A program made the translations under genes and the position numbers. DNA of 57,656 bases from contig NMRA01000798.1 of assembly GCA_002633005.1 (NCBI GenBank), positions 64,001 to 121,656 of the forward strand, read 5' to 3'. Source of the DNA: Phoronis australis. Its lineage: Eukaryota > Phoronida > Phoronidae. Of the stretch, positions 47,544-57,656 are shown in pieces. Every line of letters starts with the position of its first letter. Within the stretch, counting starts at the first letter, position 1. The notes beneath the pieces are model-generated. The model was not told where the DNA came from, did no database searches, and saw nothing but the letters and a program-made list of their open reading frames with translations.

Positions 47544-47882
47544 TCAGGGATATCTTGACTGGTCAGTATTGAGAAGTCCTATGTCTTCAGTAACGGAGTT
47601 AACTCGAACGATAAGGTTCATCTGACTGGCTACTCCCCGGCCAAGAAGACTTTCAACTTTTCCATCAACCACCATCACACGAAAATGATAATTCAGTCCC
47701 TTGAACACAGTTCTTGCGACGAACTGTCCTCGACAACTAAGAGGACCGCCAGGGCTTGACAGCTTAGCTTTGATATCTTTCAGAGGAGGTTTTGGCTTGA
47801 TATGGAGATCCTGGGGGTACGGCATGATGGACACATCAGCGCCGGTGTCTGTCTTGAATGTTTCTGAAGAGTCACCTTCCAA
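47544..47882 (-). pseudogene. pol: Retropepsin-like protease remnant
   Basis: Contains the aspartic protease motif Asp-Thr-Gly (in KTDTGADVSIMPYP) and the downstream GRGVAS segment. The frame ends at TGA 47546-47544. RT text continues in a different frame, so a frameshift lies around 47545-47575. Confidence 0.8.
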
Positions 47883-47959
47883 GCGGGGTCGCTATAACCA
47901 CAGTTTACGGCGCCTATGAAGTAGTCAACATCTACTGCACCACAGAACTGATCAGCCTG

Positions 47960-48768
47960 TTGGTCGTCATCCTCTTCGTAAACTTCATTTACTTTGTTCT
48001 TACGGCATACGGAGGCGAAGTGACCCTTTTTCGAACAGAACCGACATATATTCCTTCTGGCAGGGCAGGCTTCAGGCCCAGGGGATCTATGGACGTAACC
48101 ACAATTAGGGCATTTCTTCTTCCCCGACTGGTCTCCACTAGATTGCTTGGAGTTGGATTGGCTCTGACGCTGGTGTTATGATTTCTTGGGCGATTTTTTT
48201 CTGACTTTTGTCCCCTTTTTTCACAAAACTGACAGATGCACCATCACTCTGGTTAGACTGGACAAGTTCTTTGTATCGTGCAGTGTCTATGGCCTTTGAA
48301 AGTGTCAGGTTTTTCTGTTCCATTTGAAGATCACGCGACAACTCTTTGTCGGTCATCCCGGAGATAAGACAGTCTCGAATATGCTGCTAGTTCATGTAGA
48401 CTTCTAACAAAACTTTCAACTGACTCACCTTGCTGTTGGCTACGTTGATAGAATTTCGTTCTCTCATGGATAGTGTTTTTGTGTGGAACAAAATAATCCT
48501 CGAATTTCTGCAGAACCGTATTGAAATCGTCTTTTGGATCTGGTGGATTTGGCACTTCCGCTGTTGGAACAGATGTTTCAAATTTGAATGACTTGAAGAT
48601 GTGTTCGGCTTGACGACCCATCGTATACACAAGTGCAGAGACTTGTACATCACCTTTTTCATCCCTGATTTTCTCTAGAATGTAGTAACGCATAAACCTG
48701 GTTTTCCAGTCTGGCGATGACGATGGTTTCGAGAAATCAAATGCTTCCGGTGCTTGATATTTAGGCAT
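47960..48768 (-). pseudogene. gag: gag with nucleocapsid zinc knuckle (frameshifted)
   Basis: It starts at ATG 48768-48766 (MPKYQAPEAFDF). A capsid-like region follows, up to about 48385. There the frame shifts: the first frame stops soon after, and the homologous text continues in another frame (LSRDLQMEQKNLTLSKAI). A CCHC knuckle, Cys-x2-Cys-x4-His-x4-Cys, lies at 48046-48005, preceded by another Cys pair and a His near 48115-48080. Gag would form the particle and bind element RNA. Confidence 0.8.
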
Positions 48769-49210
48769 TGCGGACGCTATGGTAGTTCTACACACACACA
48801 ATGATTGACAGTACACAGTAGTAGTAGTAGATATTGACAGGTTCACGAACGAGCTAGTCTATGGATTTGACGATCAGTGACACGGACAGTAATGACACAA
48901 ATTCGACTTGACTGATGTGATGACTTGACTTTAAGACTTGACAAGGAAACAGGAGTCGATCCCACCTTTCCAGTTATCACTTTTGTGCCGACTGACATGC
49001 AGAGAATGCTCAATTGACGATATGACAGCTGTGTACGTAGACAATGTGGTCACAAACAAGCGATGATTTCATCGACAAAATCTACCTTTTCATTCGACCA
49101 TACACCTTCAAACTATAGTCCTAACTGTTCGCTGAGGCTTTATCTTTCGTTTTCAGTGATTTTCATTTAGTATTTCGAGGCATCCCACTCATGACATCAT
49201 GTTTTAAATT
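48769..49210 (-). other. Gypsy element 5' leader
   Basis: Between the 5' LTR and the gag start. It includes a short (GT)/(ACT)-type run near 48790-48830. The primer-binding site is not clearly identified. Confidence 0.55.
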
Positions 49211-49348
49211 TACCAAATGAATTCTGACAAAACCTCGTTTTTACATGAAACCGGAAGTACAGTATTTATTTGCTGACGTCAATACAAAATGGCGACTGCC
49301 ATTGGCTATTAAGATCAAAAATACGAAAACTAAAATATATTAATAACA
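49211..49348 (-). repeat. 5' LTR of the gypsy element
   Basis: On the plus strand TACCAAATGAATTCTG... to ...TTAATAACA; on the element's own strand it starts TGTTATT. It shares most of its sequence with 44526-44674. It contains a CRE-type TGACGTCA, AAAATGGCGAC (YY1-like), CCAAT and an AATAAA, so promoter and poly(A) signals are visible. Confidence 0.8.
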
Positions 49349-49957
49349 ATAACCTTCTTGTAGACTTTTAGGTACTTGGCCATTCCTGGAACCACTGGAT
49401 TTTGGCTGACTAATATACCAGTACCTTACGGAACATGACGTCGCAAGCAGTGACGGTTTACCAAAAGTGCTACCGGACCCGACTGACACGAATGACACGA
49501 AACCCAAAAGTGTGGTGCACTTTATTTGTTATCGGATTCGACTACAAGGGCGTAATCCAATAAGCCATCAAAATATGACCGACACTTGTTTGATTTAGAA
49601 AAGCAAAGTGTAAGATCTACTTGATAATCATTCAAGCATCTGTTTTTATTCATTATATACTGTTTCATACCTGGTTTCAGGGCATGGTGTCTCAAAAACT
49701 GGAAACTTTAACAAAAACAAATGCTCATTTCCAGTAATGATATCATTAACATAGTCGAATTCTATTTTACGAAAATATTTCAGAAGCAATCAAAGAAACA
49801 CTGTTGATGTCCTAAAATATGATCATTTCATTTTAGTTTTTTGAACGTATTTAAATCATAGGATTTAAAATTTTTCCTCAATCTGAACACCTATTCCTGA
49901 GATACTAAGCTTGTAAATTAGAGTAATTCAGACGGTTATTTTTCTAGTATAACACAG

Positions 49958-50035
49958 GATCTAAACAAGGAGGACCCCATCCTTGCCACCACTTTCACTG
50001 AACCAAGGATGTCGCTGAACCACCAACAAAAATGA
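49958..50035 (+). pseudogene. Array exon-like core, copy 4
   Basis: Acceptor CACAG ends at 49957. The frame DLNKEDPILATTFTEPRMSL ends at TGA 50033-50035 after a one-base loss in an A run. Confidence 0.45.
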
Positions 50036-50759
50036 CACCAGAGTCGGAAAGGCAGAAAATCAAGGAAGTTGCCTCATTCATGAGGACGCTGACCATGAGA
50101 TGCTGTCTCACCCCATACATGAAGGACGATAGGGGGGTGTAACTTTCGTTATTGATAACATATTGGTCTGGCTGACACTTTCAATTAAAATTCTCTACTT
50201 GTGACAACTGTGTGGTGTCAAGATCATTGTAATAGATTTTAAGATTTGACTGTATTTCAGTTGTACTCTGTGTTTCCAAGAATTAGAGTTTGGGTCGTGC
50301 TGACGCACATGTTCTTCAACTGGATAGATCTCTCTATCGATCAAATCTATCACCACTCGTTTGTACAAGACGTTTGTTACTTGTGTTGCTAGTACATTCG
50401 CTTTTCTAATGCTCTTTCTAATCCTGACAAACATTTGCAGTAACATACTGACACAAGTACTATCATACTGAGAAAAAAATGAATGAATCCCACTGACGTT
50501 CATTGTCACAAAATACATGCTGAATGGTATTATTTGATTTCCTCTGCGGATGCCATAACCAGATTTAGCTGAGCAGAGGTTCCCGTGGGGACATTGATTA
50601 TAAATTTTATTAACGCATGTTCTTGTCTATCCACTCGCCACACCCACGCAACAACGTTACGCTGTCGTCCAAGGAAAACCAAAAGGGAACCAGAAGGATG
50701 GAAGACGAAAATTAACAACCGAAGACTGAAATTAAGAATGTAATCCAATTTTGCTTGTG

Positions 50760-50861
50760 AGTCACAGTGCATTAGTATAAGTAAGGTCGAGCTCGACACA
50801 GTGCATTAGTATAAGTAAGGTCGAGCTCGACATAGTGCATTAGTATAAGTAAGGTCGAGCT
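50760..50861. repeat. 34-bp perfect tandem repeat, three copies
   Basis: CAGTGCATTAGTATAAGTAA followed by GGTCGAGCTCGACA repeats three times at 34-bp spacing with one or two differences. This is a local expansion of array-unit text present once in other copies (for example near 35180). Confidence 0.9.
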
Positions 50862-51625
50862 CAATTCACCGGAAGTTGACAAGTCTGAAGGCAAATAATG
50901 CAACAGATGAAAGTGTTCTTAAAAGGCCCTATCAGGCCGAAGGTTCACAATTCCGACCAAAAGAAAAGCTATTCGAATCCATGAATACCGTGATTTCATG
51001 CCTTCTGTCCATACTGTTTCTCACTTGTAGTTTTCAATTCAGATCATGTAGGTTTTTCGCTTCCGAGGTGTTGACTTCGTTTGACCAATATAATAGCATT
51101 AACATGCGGGATCTGACTTTGCGAACAGTGACAGTTTACAAAGGGCGCTGCATTACCACACGAATGATATCAAATTCAAAAATATAATTCTGATCAGCTG
51201 TAAACCCCTGAAGGTTACATCTTTCGACTGCTTGCGTTTTCGTTGAGCCTTTAAAGCTTGACCGAACACTTGTTTGATTTAGAAAAAATATGTGAAAATC
51301 TTCTCGCCAGTCATTCAGGCATCTGCCTTTTTCATGTACACTGTTTCACACTTGGTTTGAGCATAAAGACTCTCAACAACCGTAAAGTTTAGTAAACAAC
51401 AAAGGCACCGTATCAATAACAAGATATAATTTAATTTGATGAAAGTGTTCTTGAAGTGATCCCCGAAACTCTGTTAGTATTTCAAAAGATGATCATGTGA
51501 TTTTTGTTTTGTGAACGGTGTTTAAGTCAAGGCATTTGAAAGTTTTACTTAAATCTAAACAGTTCTCTCTGAGATATGACTTTCAAAACTTAAAGAATTT
51601 TATACGTTTCTCTAGGATCATACAG

Positions 51626-51682
51626 GATCTGAACATGCACAACCCTGACCTCGACACCACCGGCAGTGAATCAAAGATATGC
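51626..51682 (+). pseudogene. Array exon-like core, copy 5 (truncated)
   Basis: Acceptor CATACAG ends at 51625. DLNMHNPDLDTTGSESKI is open, then a deletion joins it to text that lies ~75 bp further on in other copies (ATGCTGTCTTACCCG). Confidence 0.45.
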
Positions 51683-52342
51683 TGTCTTACCCGTTACATG
51701 AAGTACTATAAAGGTGTTTCCCTTTCGTTATTGGTAACATTTTGGCTTTGCCGACACTTGCACTTACAGTTTTCCACCTGCAAGAAAATAATGTGGTGTC
51801 CATGTCGTTGTAATAGAGTTTTAAGTGTTTGCTGTATTTTATTTGTACTCTGGGTTCTCCTATTGAATTACTATTTGGGTCATGATGACGTATATTTCGA
51901 TGGATATTTCTGCCCATCTGTTAAATGTATTATCATTCCCAGGACTAGAAATTATTTGCTTTTGTTTCATTTCTTGCTGATGGTTTCGCGTTGAAACTAA
52001 CAATCTTTCTACTCCTGACTAGCACTTGCGCTATCTTACTAACACAACCCTTAACATACCAAGGTAGACAGCTCAAATGAACCCAAATGACGTTCAAGAT
52101 CTCAAAATGCATGGTGAATTGTGTTGTTTGGTATTCTTTGCAGATGCCAAAATCAAACTAGATGGAGCTTAGCAGTGGTTCCCGTGACCGATTTCTGCCG
52201 GAGTAGGGACAAATATATTCCCATTAGCATCCGAGTTCAAAATATGTAATTTTGCTGATTGTTTGTAAATTATAACCATACACGTTTTTGTCTATTTACA
52301 CACCATACCCAGTCCCCAACAATTAATAACCAAAATTGAAGA

Positions 52343-52750
52343 AGTCTTTAAAGCCTATCTTAAACGGGAACACCTAAAAATGTAGTTAAGAGCATCGCTC
52401 TGTGTCTACTAGTGCCATAAATTGCCCAACGTAACGAACTCTTTGGAGTATTGGCTTGCTTTTGTCTACATCACCGCGAGAATCGGCTTTTAATTCAAAC
52501 AGCTGCGAATAACACCTGTTCTATTCAGACCCCTATTCAATAAAACTGTTATAGGCCTGCTGTTACATATTTGTGCTGGGATCTTGCGGTGACGCAACAT
52601 AGCACGAAAAGGCAGTTTCATTTGTCATTTGACGGGCTTAAATTTGCGCGATTGAATACTCGTTTTCTTATTTTACTAGTTTTGCTATGACTATCTGGTT
52701 AGTCCAATACATCTAAAGTAACAAAATTCAGTTGAAGTTAGGCCTTGAGG
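52343..52750. mobile_element. Unidentified ~0.4-kb insertion in the array
   Basis: Unit text breaks after GAAGAAG (about 52342) and resumes at GTGAAAATTATGAAGG (about 52750). The insert has no recognisable terminal repeats, ORF or tRNA boxes. Confidence 0.4.
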
Positions 52751-53813
52751 TGAAAATTATGAAGGTAAACTAACGTTGCTTAAGTTTCATAATACACTAT
52801 TATGAATGGGATACAGCTCTATAGTTTGAAGGTTCTCAAGTCTTAACACCCATAATATGGCAAGGAAAATAAATGTTTTTAAACTGAACCTATCAGGCCG
52901 AAGGTTCACAAATCCATCATAGAGGACAGTTAGGTAGTTCGAATCTATTTTGCAGATCTATGAGACCAGAAAGCAGCGATTCAAAGTCAACAAAAGCGGA
53001 GCAACAAGATTGTAGTGGGGGTAAAACAAAAAATCAAACTATTAATAAAAGCGACAGTTCAGTACACATTGAGGAACTTTGCTTGGATTATTTCCAGAGG
53101 CACCGGTTCTTGCAGGAGCTGGTTTCAAGCAGGCACTTGCTAAAACACTTGAACATGTTGCTTGAAATCACTCTTCAGAACCTCGTGTCATGAAAGTTCA
53201 ACTTTTTAACTTTTGAACTAATGGACTTAAGCACTTGTGTTTACCTTAGACGATATGGATTTGCAAACATTCGGAACGATGAACACCGTGATTTTGTACA
53301 TTAGCATGTGGGTTCTGACGTTGCGAGCAGTGATAGTGTACCAAGGGTGCCGCAGTACCAATTACGCAAATGACATTGTCTATAAAGTTACATGTTTCGG
53401 CACAATGCGTGTTCTTTGGTCCATCAAAACCTCACAGAACACCTGCTTGCTTTGGAAAAGTGACGTGAAAAATCTTCTTGCCAGTCATTTAGGCATCTGT
53501 CTTTTTCATGTACACTGTTTCACACTGGGTTTCGGTGTAGTCTCTCAAAAACTGTGAAATTTAGCAAAAACCAAATCAACATTGGTAAAACAACGGAATC
53601 AATTACAAGATAAAAATTAATTTGATAAAGTTTTCCTCAAGAAATGTCTGAAACCCTGCTAATAATCTAAATCATTGTAATCTAATTTTCGTTTTGTGAA
53701 CTGGGTTGAGATAATGGCATTTGAAAGTTTTACTTAAATCTGACCAACTCTTTCTGAGAAACAAACTTGAAAATTAAGAGAAATGTATTGTTAAATTTTC
53801 CAGGGTCATACAC

Positions 53814-53870
53814 TACCTGAACAAGCACTATCCTGACTTCACCATCACTGGCAGTAACCCAAAGACGTAG
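53814..53870 (+). pseudogene. Array exon-like core, copy 6
   Basis: The acceptor position reads ACAC. YLNKHYPDFTITGSNPKT is open to TAG 53868-53870. Confidence 0.45.
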
Positions 53871-54445
53871 CCGAACAAAGAACACAAAATAGAACAATGG
53901 TCAAAAAGTAAAAAAAAATCACGGAAATTACCTATTCGGTGAGGGTGTGCGCCAAGAGATACTGAATTACCACTTACATCGCGGGCGATAAAAGTGTATA
54001 CGTTTGTTATTGATAACATGTTGATCTGTTTTAACACTTCCACATACAGTACTCCACCGTTCGACCACAGTGTGATGGCTAGGTCGGATTTTTAAGTGTT
54101 GGTTGTATTTTATTTGTACCCTGAGTTCTTCTCATGTATTAATAATTGAGTCGTGATGACGCACATCTATTACAATGCATAGATCTACCCAATTATCAAG
54201 TGTATCACCATTTTCTAGGACTCGGTCTTTGTTACTTTTGATACATTTCTTGCTGGTGCGTTTGTGTGTTTCTCAAGAAATTTCTGAAATCCTGCTAATA
54301 ATCTAAATCATGATTATTTGTTTTTCGTTTAGTGAACGATGTCGAAATCATAGCATTTGAAAATTTTATTTCAATCTGAACTGCTCTTTCTTTGATATCA
54401 ACTTGAAAACATATAGAACTGTATATATTTTCCAGGGTTACACAG

Positions 54446-54502
54446 TACCTGAACAAGCACTATCCCGACGTTGCCACCACTGACAGTGTCCCAAAGATGT
54501 AG
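54446..54502 (+). pseudogene. Array exon-like core, copy 7
   Basis: Acceptor CACAG ends at 54445. YLNKHYPDVATTDSVPKM is open to TAG 54500-54502. It follows copy 6 after only ~630 bp, so a deletion or secondary duplication lies between them; the two copies share the YLNKHYPD start and the TAG. Confidence 0.45.
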
Positions 54503-56807
54503 CCGGACCACGAACACAAAATAGAACCTTGGTCGGAAAGTAAAAAAAAACATGGAAATTACCTATTCGGTGAGGGTGTGCACCAAAAGATGCTGTCGGA
54601 CCACTTAAATGTACGTCAAGGGCGATAAAAGTTTTTACCTTTGTTATTGATAACATGTTGGTCTGGTTAATATTTGCAGACACAGTATTCCACCTGCGAC
54701 TACACTGTGAGGCCCAGGTCGATGTAATATTTTTTAAGTGCTGGCTGTATTTTGTTTGTATCCTGAGTTCTTCTCATGTATTAATATTTGAGTCGTGATG
54801 ACACACATTTATTCCAATGCATAGATCTACCCAATTATCAAGTGTATCACAATTTTCTAGGACTCGGTCTTTGTTACTTTTGATACATTTCTTGCTGGTG
54901 TGTTTGCGTTGAGGCTAACGCTATTTCTAATTACAACTAACACTTTCACTAACATACTAACACAATTAAGCCCCAACATACCAAGAACGACAGCACAAAT
55001 AAACGCAAATGACATCCAAGGTTTCGGAATACAGGCTAAATTGTGTTATTTGAATTCCTCTTCAGATGCCACCACCAGATGGAGCTGAGCAAGGGTTACC
55101 GTGATAGATTTCTGCCGACGTAGAGACAGGAATTTTTCAGTTTTCATCCGAGTAGCAAATTGAAACAGGAAATTTTAGCGAGTGTCTTTAAATTATACTA
55201 GTACACGTTTTTGTCTATTTACACGCCATCACCATTCCTCAACGATATGTTGCGACCCATGGATAACCAAAACAGAAGAAGAAAGCGTTAAGACGAAAAT
55301 AACGAAGGTAATCTAATGTTGCTTGCGTTTCGTAATGTATTAGTGTGAATAGGGTACTGGTCGACATTTTGAAGGTTCCTAAGTCCTAATGCCCTTAATA
55401 CGACCAATGAAAATGTTCTTAAAATAGCCGTATCCGGCGGAAGATTCAAAAATCCGTCAGAGAGGAGAGCTTGTTAGTTCGAAAATAATTCGAAGATGTA
55501 TGAGACCAGAAACCAGTGATTCAAAGCCCAAGACCATCGGGGCATAAAAGTTTACAGTTGGTAAACCAAAATTTGAAAATAGAAACAAAAGCGACTTGCG
55601 AACCTTCAGACCCATGAATACTGTGATTTTGTACATTCTGCCCACATTCTTTCTCACTTTGAGTTTTCAATTCAGATCATCTGTTAAGCTAATTTTGGTT
55701 GCGTTTCATACTACATTAGTTTGAATAAGGTAGAGGTCGACAAAGAAGGTTTTCATGTCTTAACGCCCAAATAATGACAATTGAAAATGTTTTGATAAAG
55801 GCCCTATTGGGTCGAAGGTTCACACATCCGTCAAAAAGGAGTGCTAGTTAGTTCGAAACTAGTTCGAAGGTCTATGACACCAGAAAGCAGTGATTCAAAG
55901 TCAACAATAGAGGAGCTGCAAATTTATGGTGGCGGTAAACCAAAATTTGAAAATGTAACAATAAGCGGCAGCTTGGTACACATTGCCGAATTTTGTTTTG
56001 ATCCTTTCTAGAGGTAATGGCGCTTCCATGAAGTCGTTTCAGACAGGCAGCATCTGCATAAAATTCCCCGAATTTTTTGCTCAAAATCACTGTTCAGAAC
56101 GCCGTGTGGTTAAACTTCTAACACTTTACTTTCGAACGGGTGGTCTATGGGATTTCAAGTGAGATCATATGGCTTCATTGCATCCATGAGGGTTTACTTT
56201 GTTTAAACCTTATTGTAGATACTTTGGATGACTACTATACAATAAACATGCTGGATCTGACGTCATGAGCAATGACCTTGTACCAAATATGCCGCAGGAC
56301 TACTAACACGAATAACACCAGGGCCAAAAGGTCTGGTGCCTTTCAGCTATACGTCCTGTAAGTTATATGTTTTGACTGTTAGGTGTTCTATGAGCCATTA
56401 AAAGTTTACCGAACACGTTTTTGTTTTGGAAAAAGGAGTGAAAAATCATTCAGATATCTGACTTTATTCATGTACACGGTTTCACATCTGGTTTCAGGAC
56501 ACAGTCTCCAAAACCGTGAAGCGGATGACTGGGAGTTGAGTAATTGGGGGATTTCTCAATCAGTTCATGTGATCTGTGTTATATTGTTTCTCGGAGGTTA
56601 ATAATTAATTTCATTTAGTATTGATTGCTTGATTTCAGTGACTTTGCCATTTGTCAAACCATTGGACTTTATCATTAGCATAGGGACCACGGCGTCACAA
56701 TCAAGTGCACCGAATTTCCTGCAGTACCTCTAACACGATTGACAACAGAGTTGAAAGATATATTGCCGTTCAGCTGCAAACTTTCCTGAATGTCGAATGT
56801 CATTTTT

Positions 56808-57656
56808 ATGCGCCCACATATTTATATGTGGATGCATTATGCCGTCATCTCCGTCCGTCCGTCCGTCCGTCCCGTCCGTCCGTCCGTCCGGGCGGCGTCC
56901 GTCCGGCGTCCGGCGTCAGCTACTTTATCTCCAAAACCATTTGACACACGTTCATGAAATTTGGTACATGTGTTCCATTCATGAATGGGACGGCATGTGC
57001 GAACTTTCGGACGGATCCGACTACCGGTGTGCCCCCTAGTGGCAATTTCAGTTTTTTACGCATACCTTTGTATCTTAAAAAGTCCTGAACGGATTTTCAT
57101 GAAATTTGGTGTGTAGGCACCTATTAGTAAGATGACGCTATCCTCCCGTTTTCAGATGGATTCGACATAGTTTGCGCCACCTAGTGGCCATTTTTAGTGT
57201 TTTCGAGTCTGTTTTTGTACGTCCACCCCTCTATCAACTAAACCGCTCAAAGGATGATTGTGAAAATTGGCATGTATATGCTTACTATGTAGAGGACGGT
57301 TGACGATGATTTTCCGACGATTTCGACTACTGTGGCGCCTCCTAGTGGCAGTTTTGTTTTTTTGCGCCTATGGCTGTATCTTCTAAACTGTTCGCAGGAT
57401 CTTTACGAAATTGTGTAAGTATATTTATATGATGTTAACAACGGGAGATGACGACTTTTGGACGGATCCGACTACTGGTGTGCCCCCTAGTGGCAATTTT
57501 AGTTTTTACGCTTACCTTTGTATCTTCAAAAGTCCTGAACGGATTTTCATGAAATTTGGTATGTAGGCACCTATTAGTGCGATGACGCTATCCTCCCGTT
57601 TTCGGATGGATTCGACCTAGTTTGCGATACCCAGTGGCCATTTTTACTGTTTTTGA
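56808..57656 (+). repeat. CTCF-motif repeat, right copy, best preserved (runs off the window)
   Basis: It opens with the terminal palindrome (56808-56837), TATGCCGTCATC and a (CCGT)n microsatellite (56850-56890). Boxes follow at 57031-57042, 57176-57187, 57337-57348, 57482-57493 and about 57627. The order of box types is A, B, C, A, B with spacings of 145, 161, 145 and 145, giving a ~451-bp higher-order unit. Confidence 0.85.
56848..56892. repeat. (CCGT)n microsatellite
   Basis: About ten CCGT units with one interrupting C, inside the repeat lead. Confidence 0.9.

Larger units (their letters stand above)
44526..49348 (-). mobile_element. Decayed Ty3/gypsy LTR retrotransposon inserted in the array
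   Basis: Two short LTRs in direct orientation (49211-49348 and 44526-44674) flank gag, nucleocapsid, protease, reverse transcriptase, RNase H and integrase remnants in Ty3/gypsy order on the minus strand. A polypurine tract precedes the 3' LTR. Multiple frameshifts, in-frame stops and a changed RT catalytic residue show it cannot encode its own machinery. No env-like ORF. A target duplication could not be confirmed. The clade is not certain; the short LTRs and pol wording are Mag/K02A2.6-like. Confidence 0.9.
33815..56800 (+). repeat. Head-to-tail array of a ~2.0 kb unit, about seven diverged copies, with nested insertions
   Basis: Five landmarks recur in the same order and orientation: an exon-like block (39150, 40675, 43645, 49958, 51626, 53814, 54446); TTGATAACATTTTGGTCTGG-type text ~200 bp later; TGCAGATGCCACAACCAGATG-type text ~590 bp after the block (34246, 39746, 50548, 52140, 55063); GATTCAAAGTCAACGACAGC (35322, 41360, 44117, 52977, 55892 and others); a pyrimidine tract plus CTTGTAG then TTTTCAATTCAGGTCATA (35660, 42965, 44460, 51020); and CATGTACACTGTTTCACAC (37186, 43334, 51334, 53507). 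Summed spacings give a unit of about 2.0 kb. Several copies are partial or internally deleted. I recognise no known family. Confidence 0.8.

Noticed and set aside
44526-49348. Env-bearing, virus-like gypsy element
   Set aside because: No ORF lies between the integrase remnant and the polypurine tract that could be an envelope gene.
57031-57640. Regularly spaced repeats resembling a CRISPR array
   Set aside because: The spacing is ~145-161 bp, spacers are themselves repeats, and the context is animal DNA.

Overview
This is eukaryotic, animal-type genomic DNA: AT-rich, intron-split genes with GT..AG junctions, and heavily repeated between exons. Two ordinary metazoan genes can be assembled by eye. 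The 3' half of an aromatic amino acid hydroxylase, best matched by phenylalanine hydroxylase (PAH), lies on the plus strand at 2619-5470. A complete-looking exostosin-2 gene (EXT2, heparan sulfate co-polymerase) lies on the minus strand at 28429-10809 in eleven coding exons. Unspliced text, a repeat load typical of marine invertebrates and CTCF-like motifs fit an invertebrate bilaterian (amphioxus, hemichordate or mollusc grade). The species cannot be named from the sequence alone.

Layout. 1-1190 is a compound repeat built from ~150 bp sub-units, each with a CTCF-core-like box. It recurs in PAH intron 1 (2790-3560), inverted in an EXT2 intron (about 19720-21720), at 41579-42060 and at 56808-57656. 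5471-10808 is the 3'-to-3' interval between the two convergent genes and holds a hAT-like non-autonomous element, a tRNA-like segment and two inverted repeats. EXT2 introns carry tandem duplications, a 194-N gap, a CpG-dense block with a three-way-junction hairpin, TTAA-flanked MITEs and other repeats. 28657-29112 is a purine-rich minisatellite just upstream of the EXT2 start codon. 29113-33800 is upstream, mostly repeat-derived DNA.

From about 33.8 to 56.8 kb the window is a head-to-tail array of a ~2.0 kb unit, about seven diverged copies, all in plus orientation. I do not recognise it. Every copy keeps a short exon-like segment with an open frame, most behind a splice acceptor. The array has been invaded by a foldback element (about 34262-34950), a TTAA-flanked transposon with a decayed THAP domain (37457-39127), the palindrome-ended CTCF-motif repeat (41579-42060), a decayed Ty3/gypsy retrotransposon on the minus strand (44526-49348), and an unknown ~0.4 kb insert (about 52343-52750).

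No functional link between PAH and EXT2 is implied; they are neighbours. The most novel items are the 2-kb array with its splice-flanked exon-like core, the CTCF-motif repeat family, and the nested hairpin in the long EXT2 intron.
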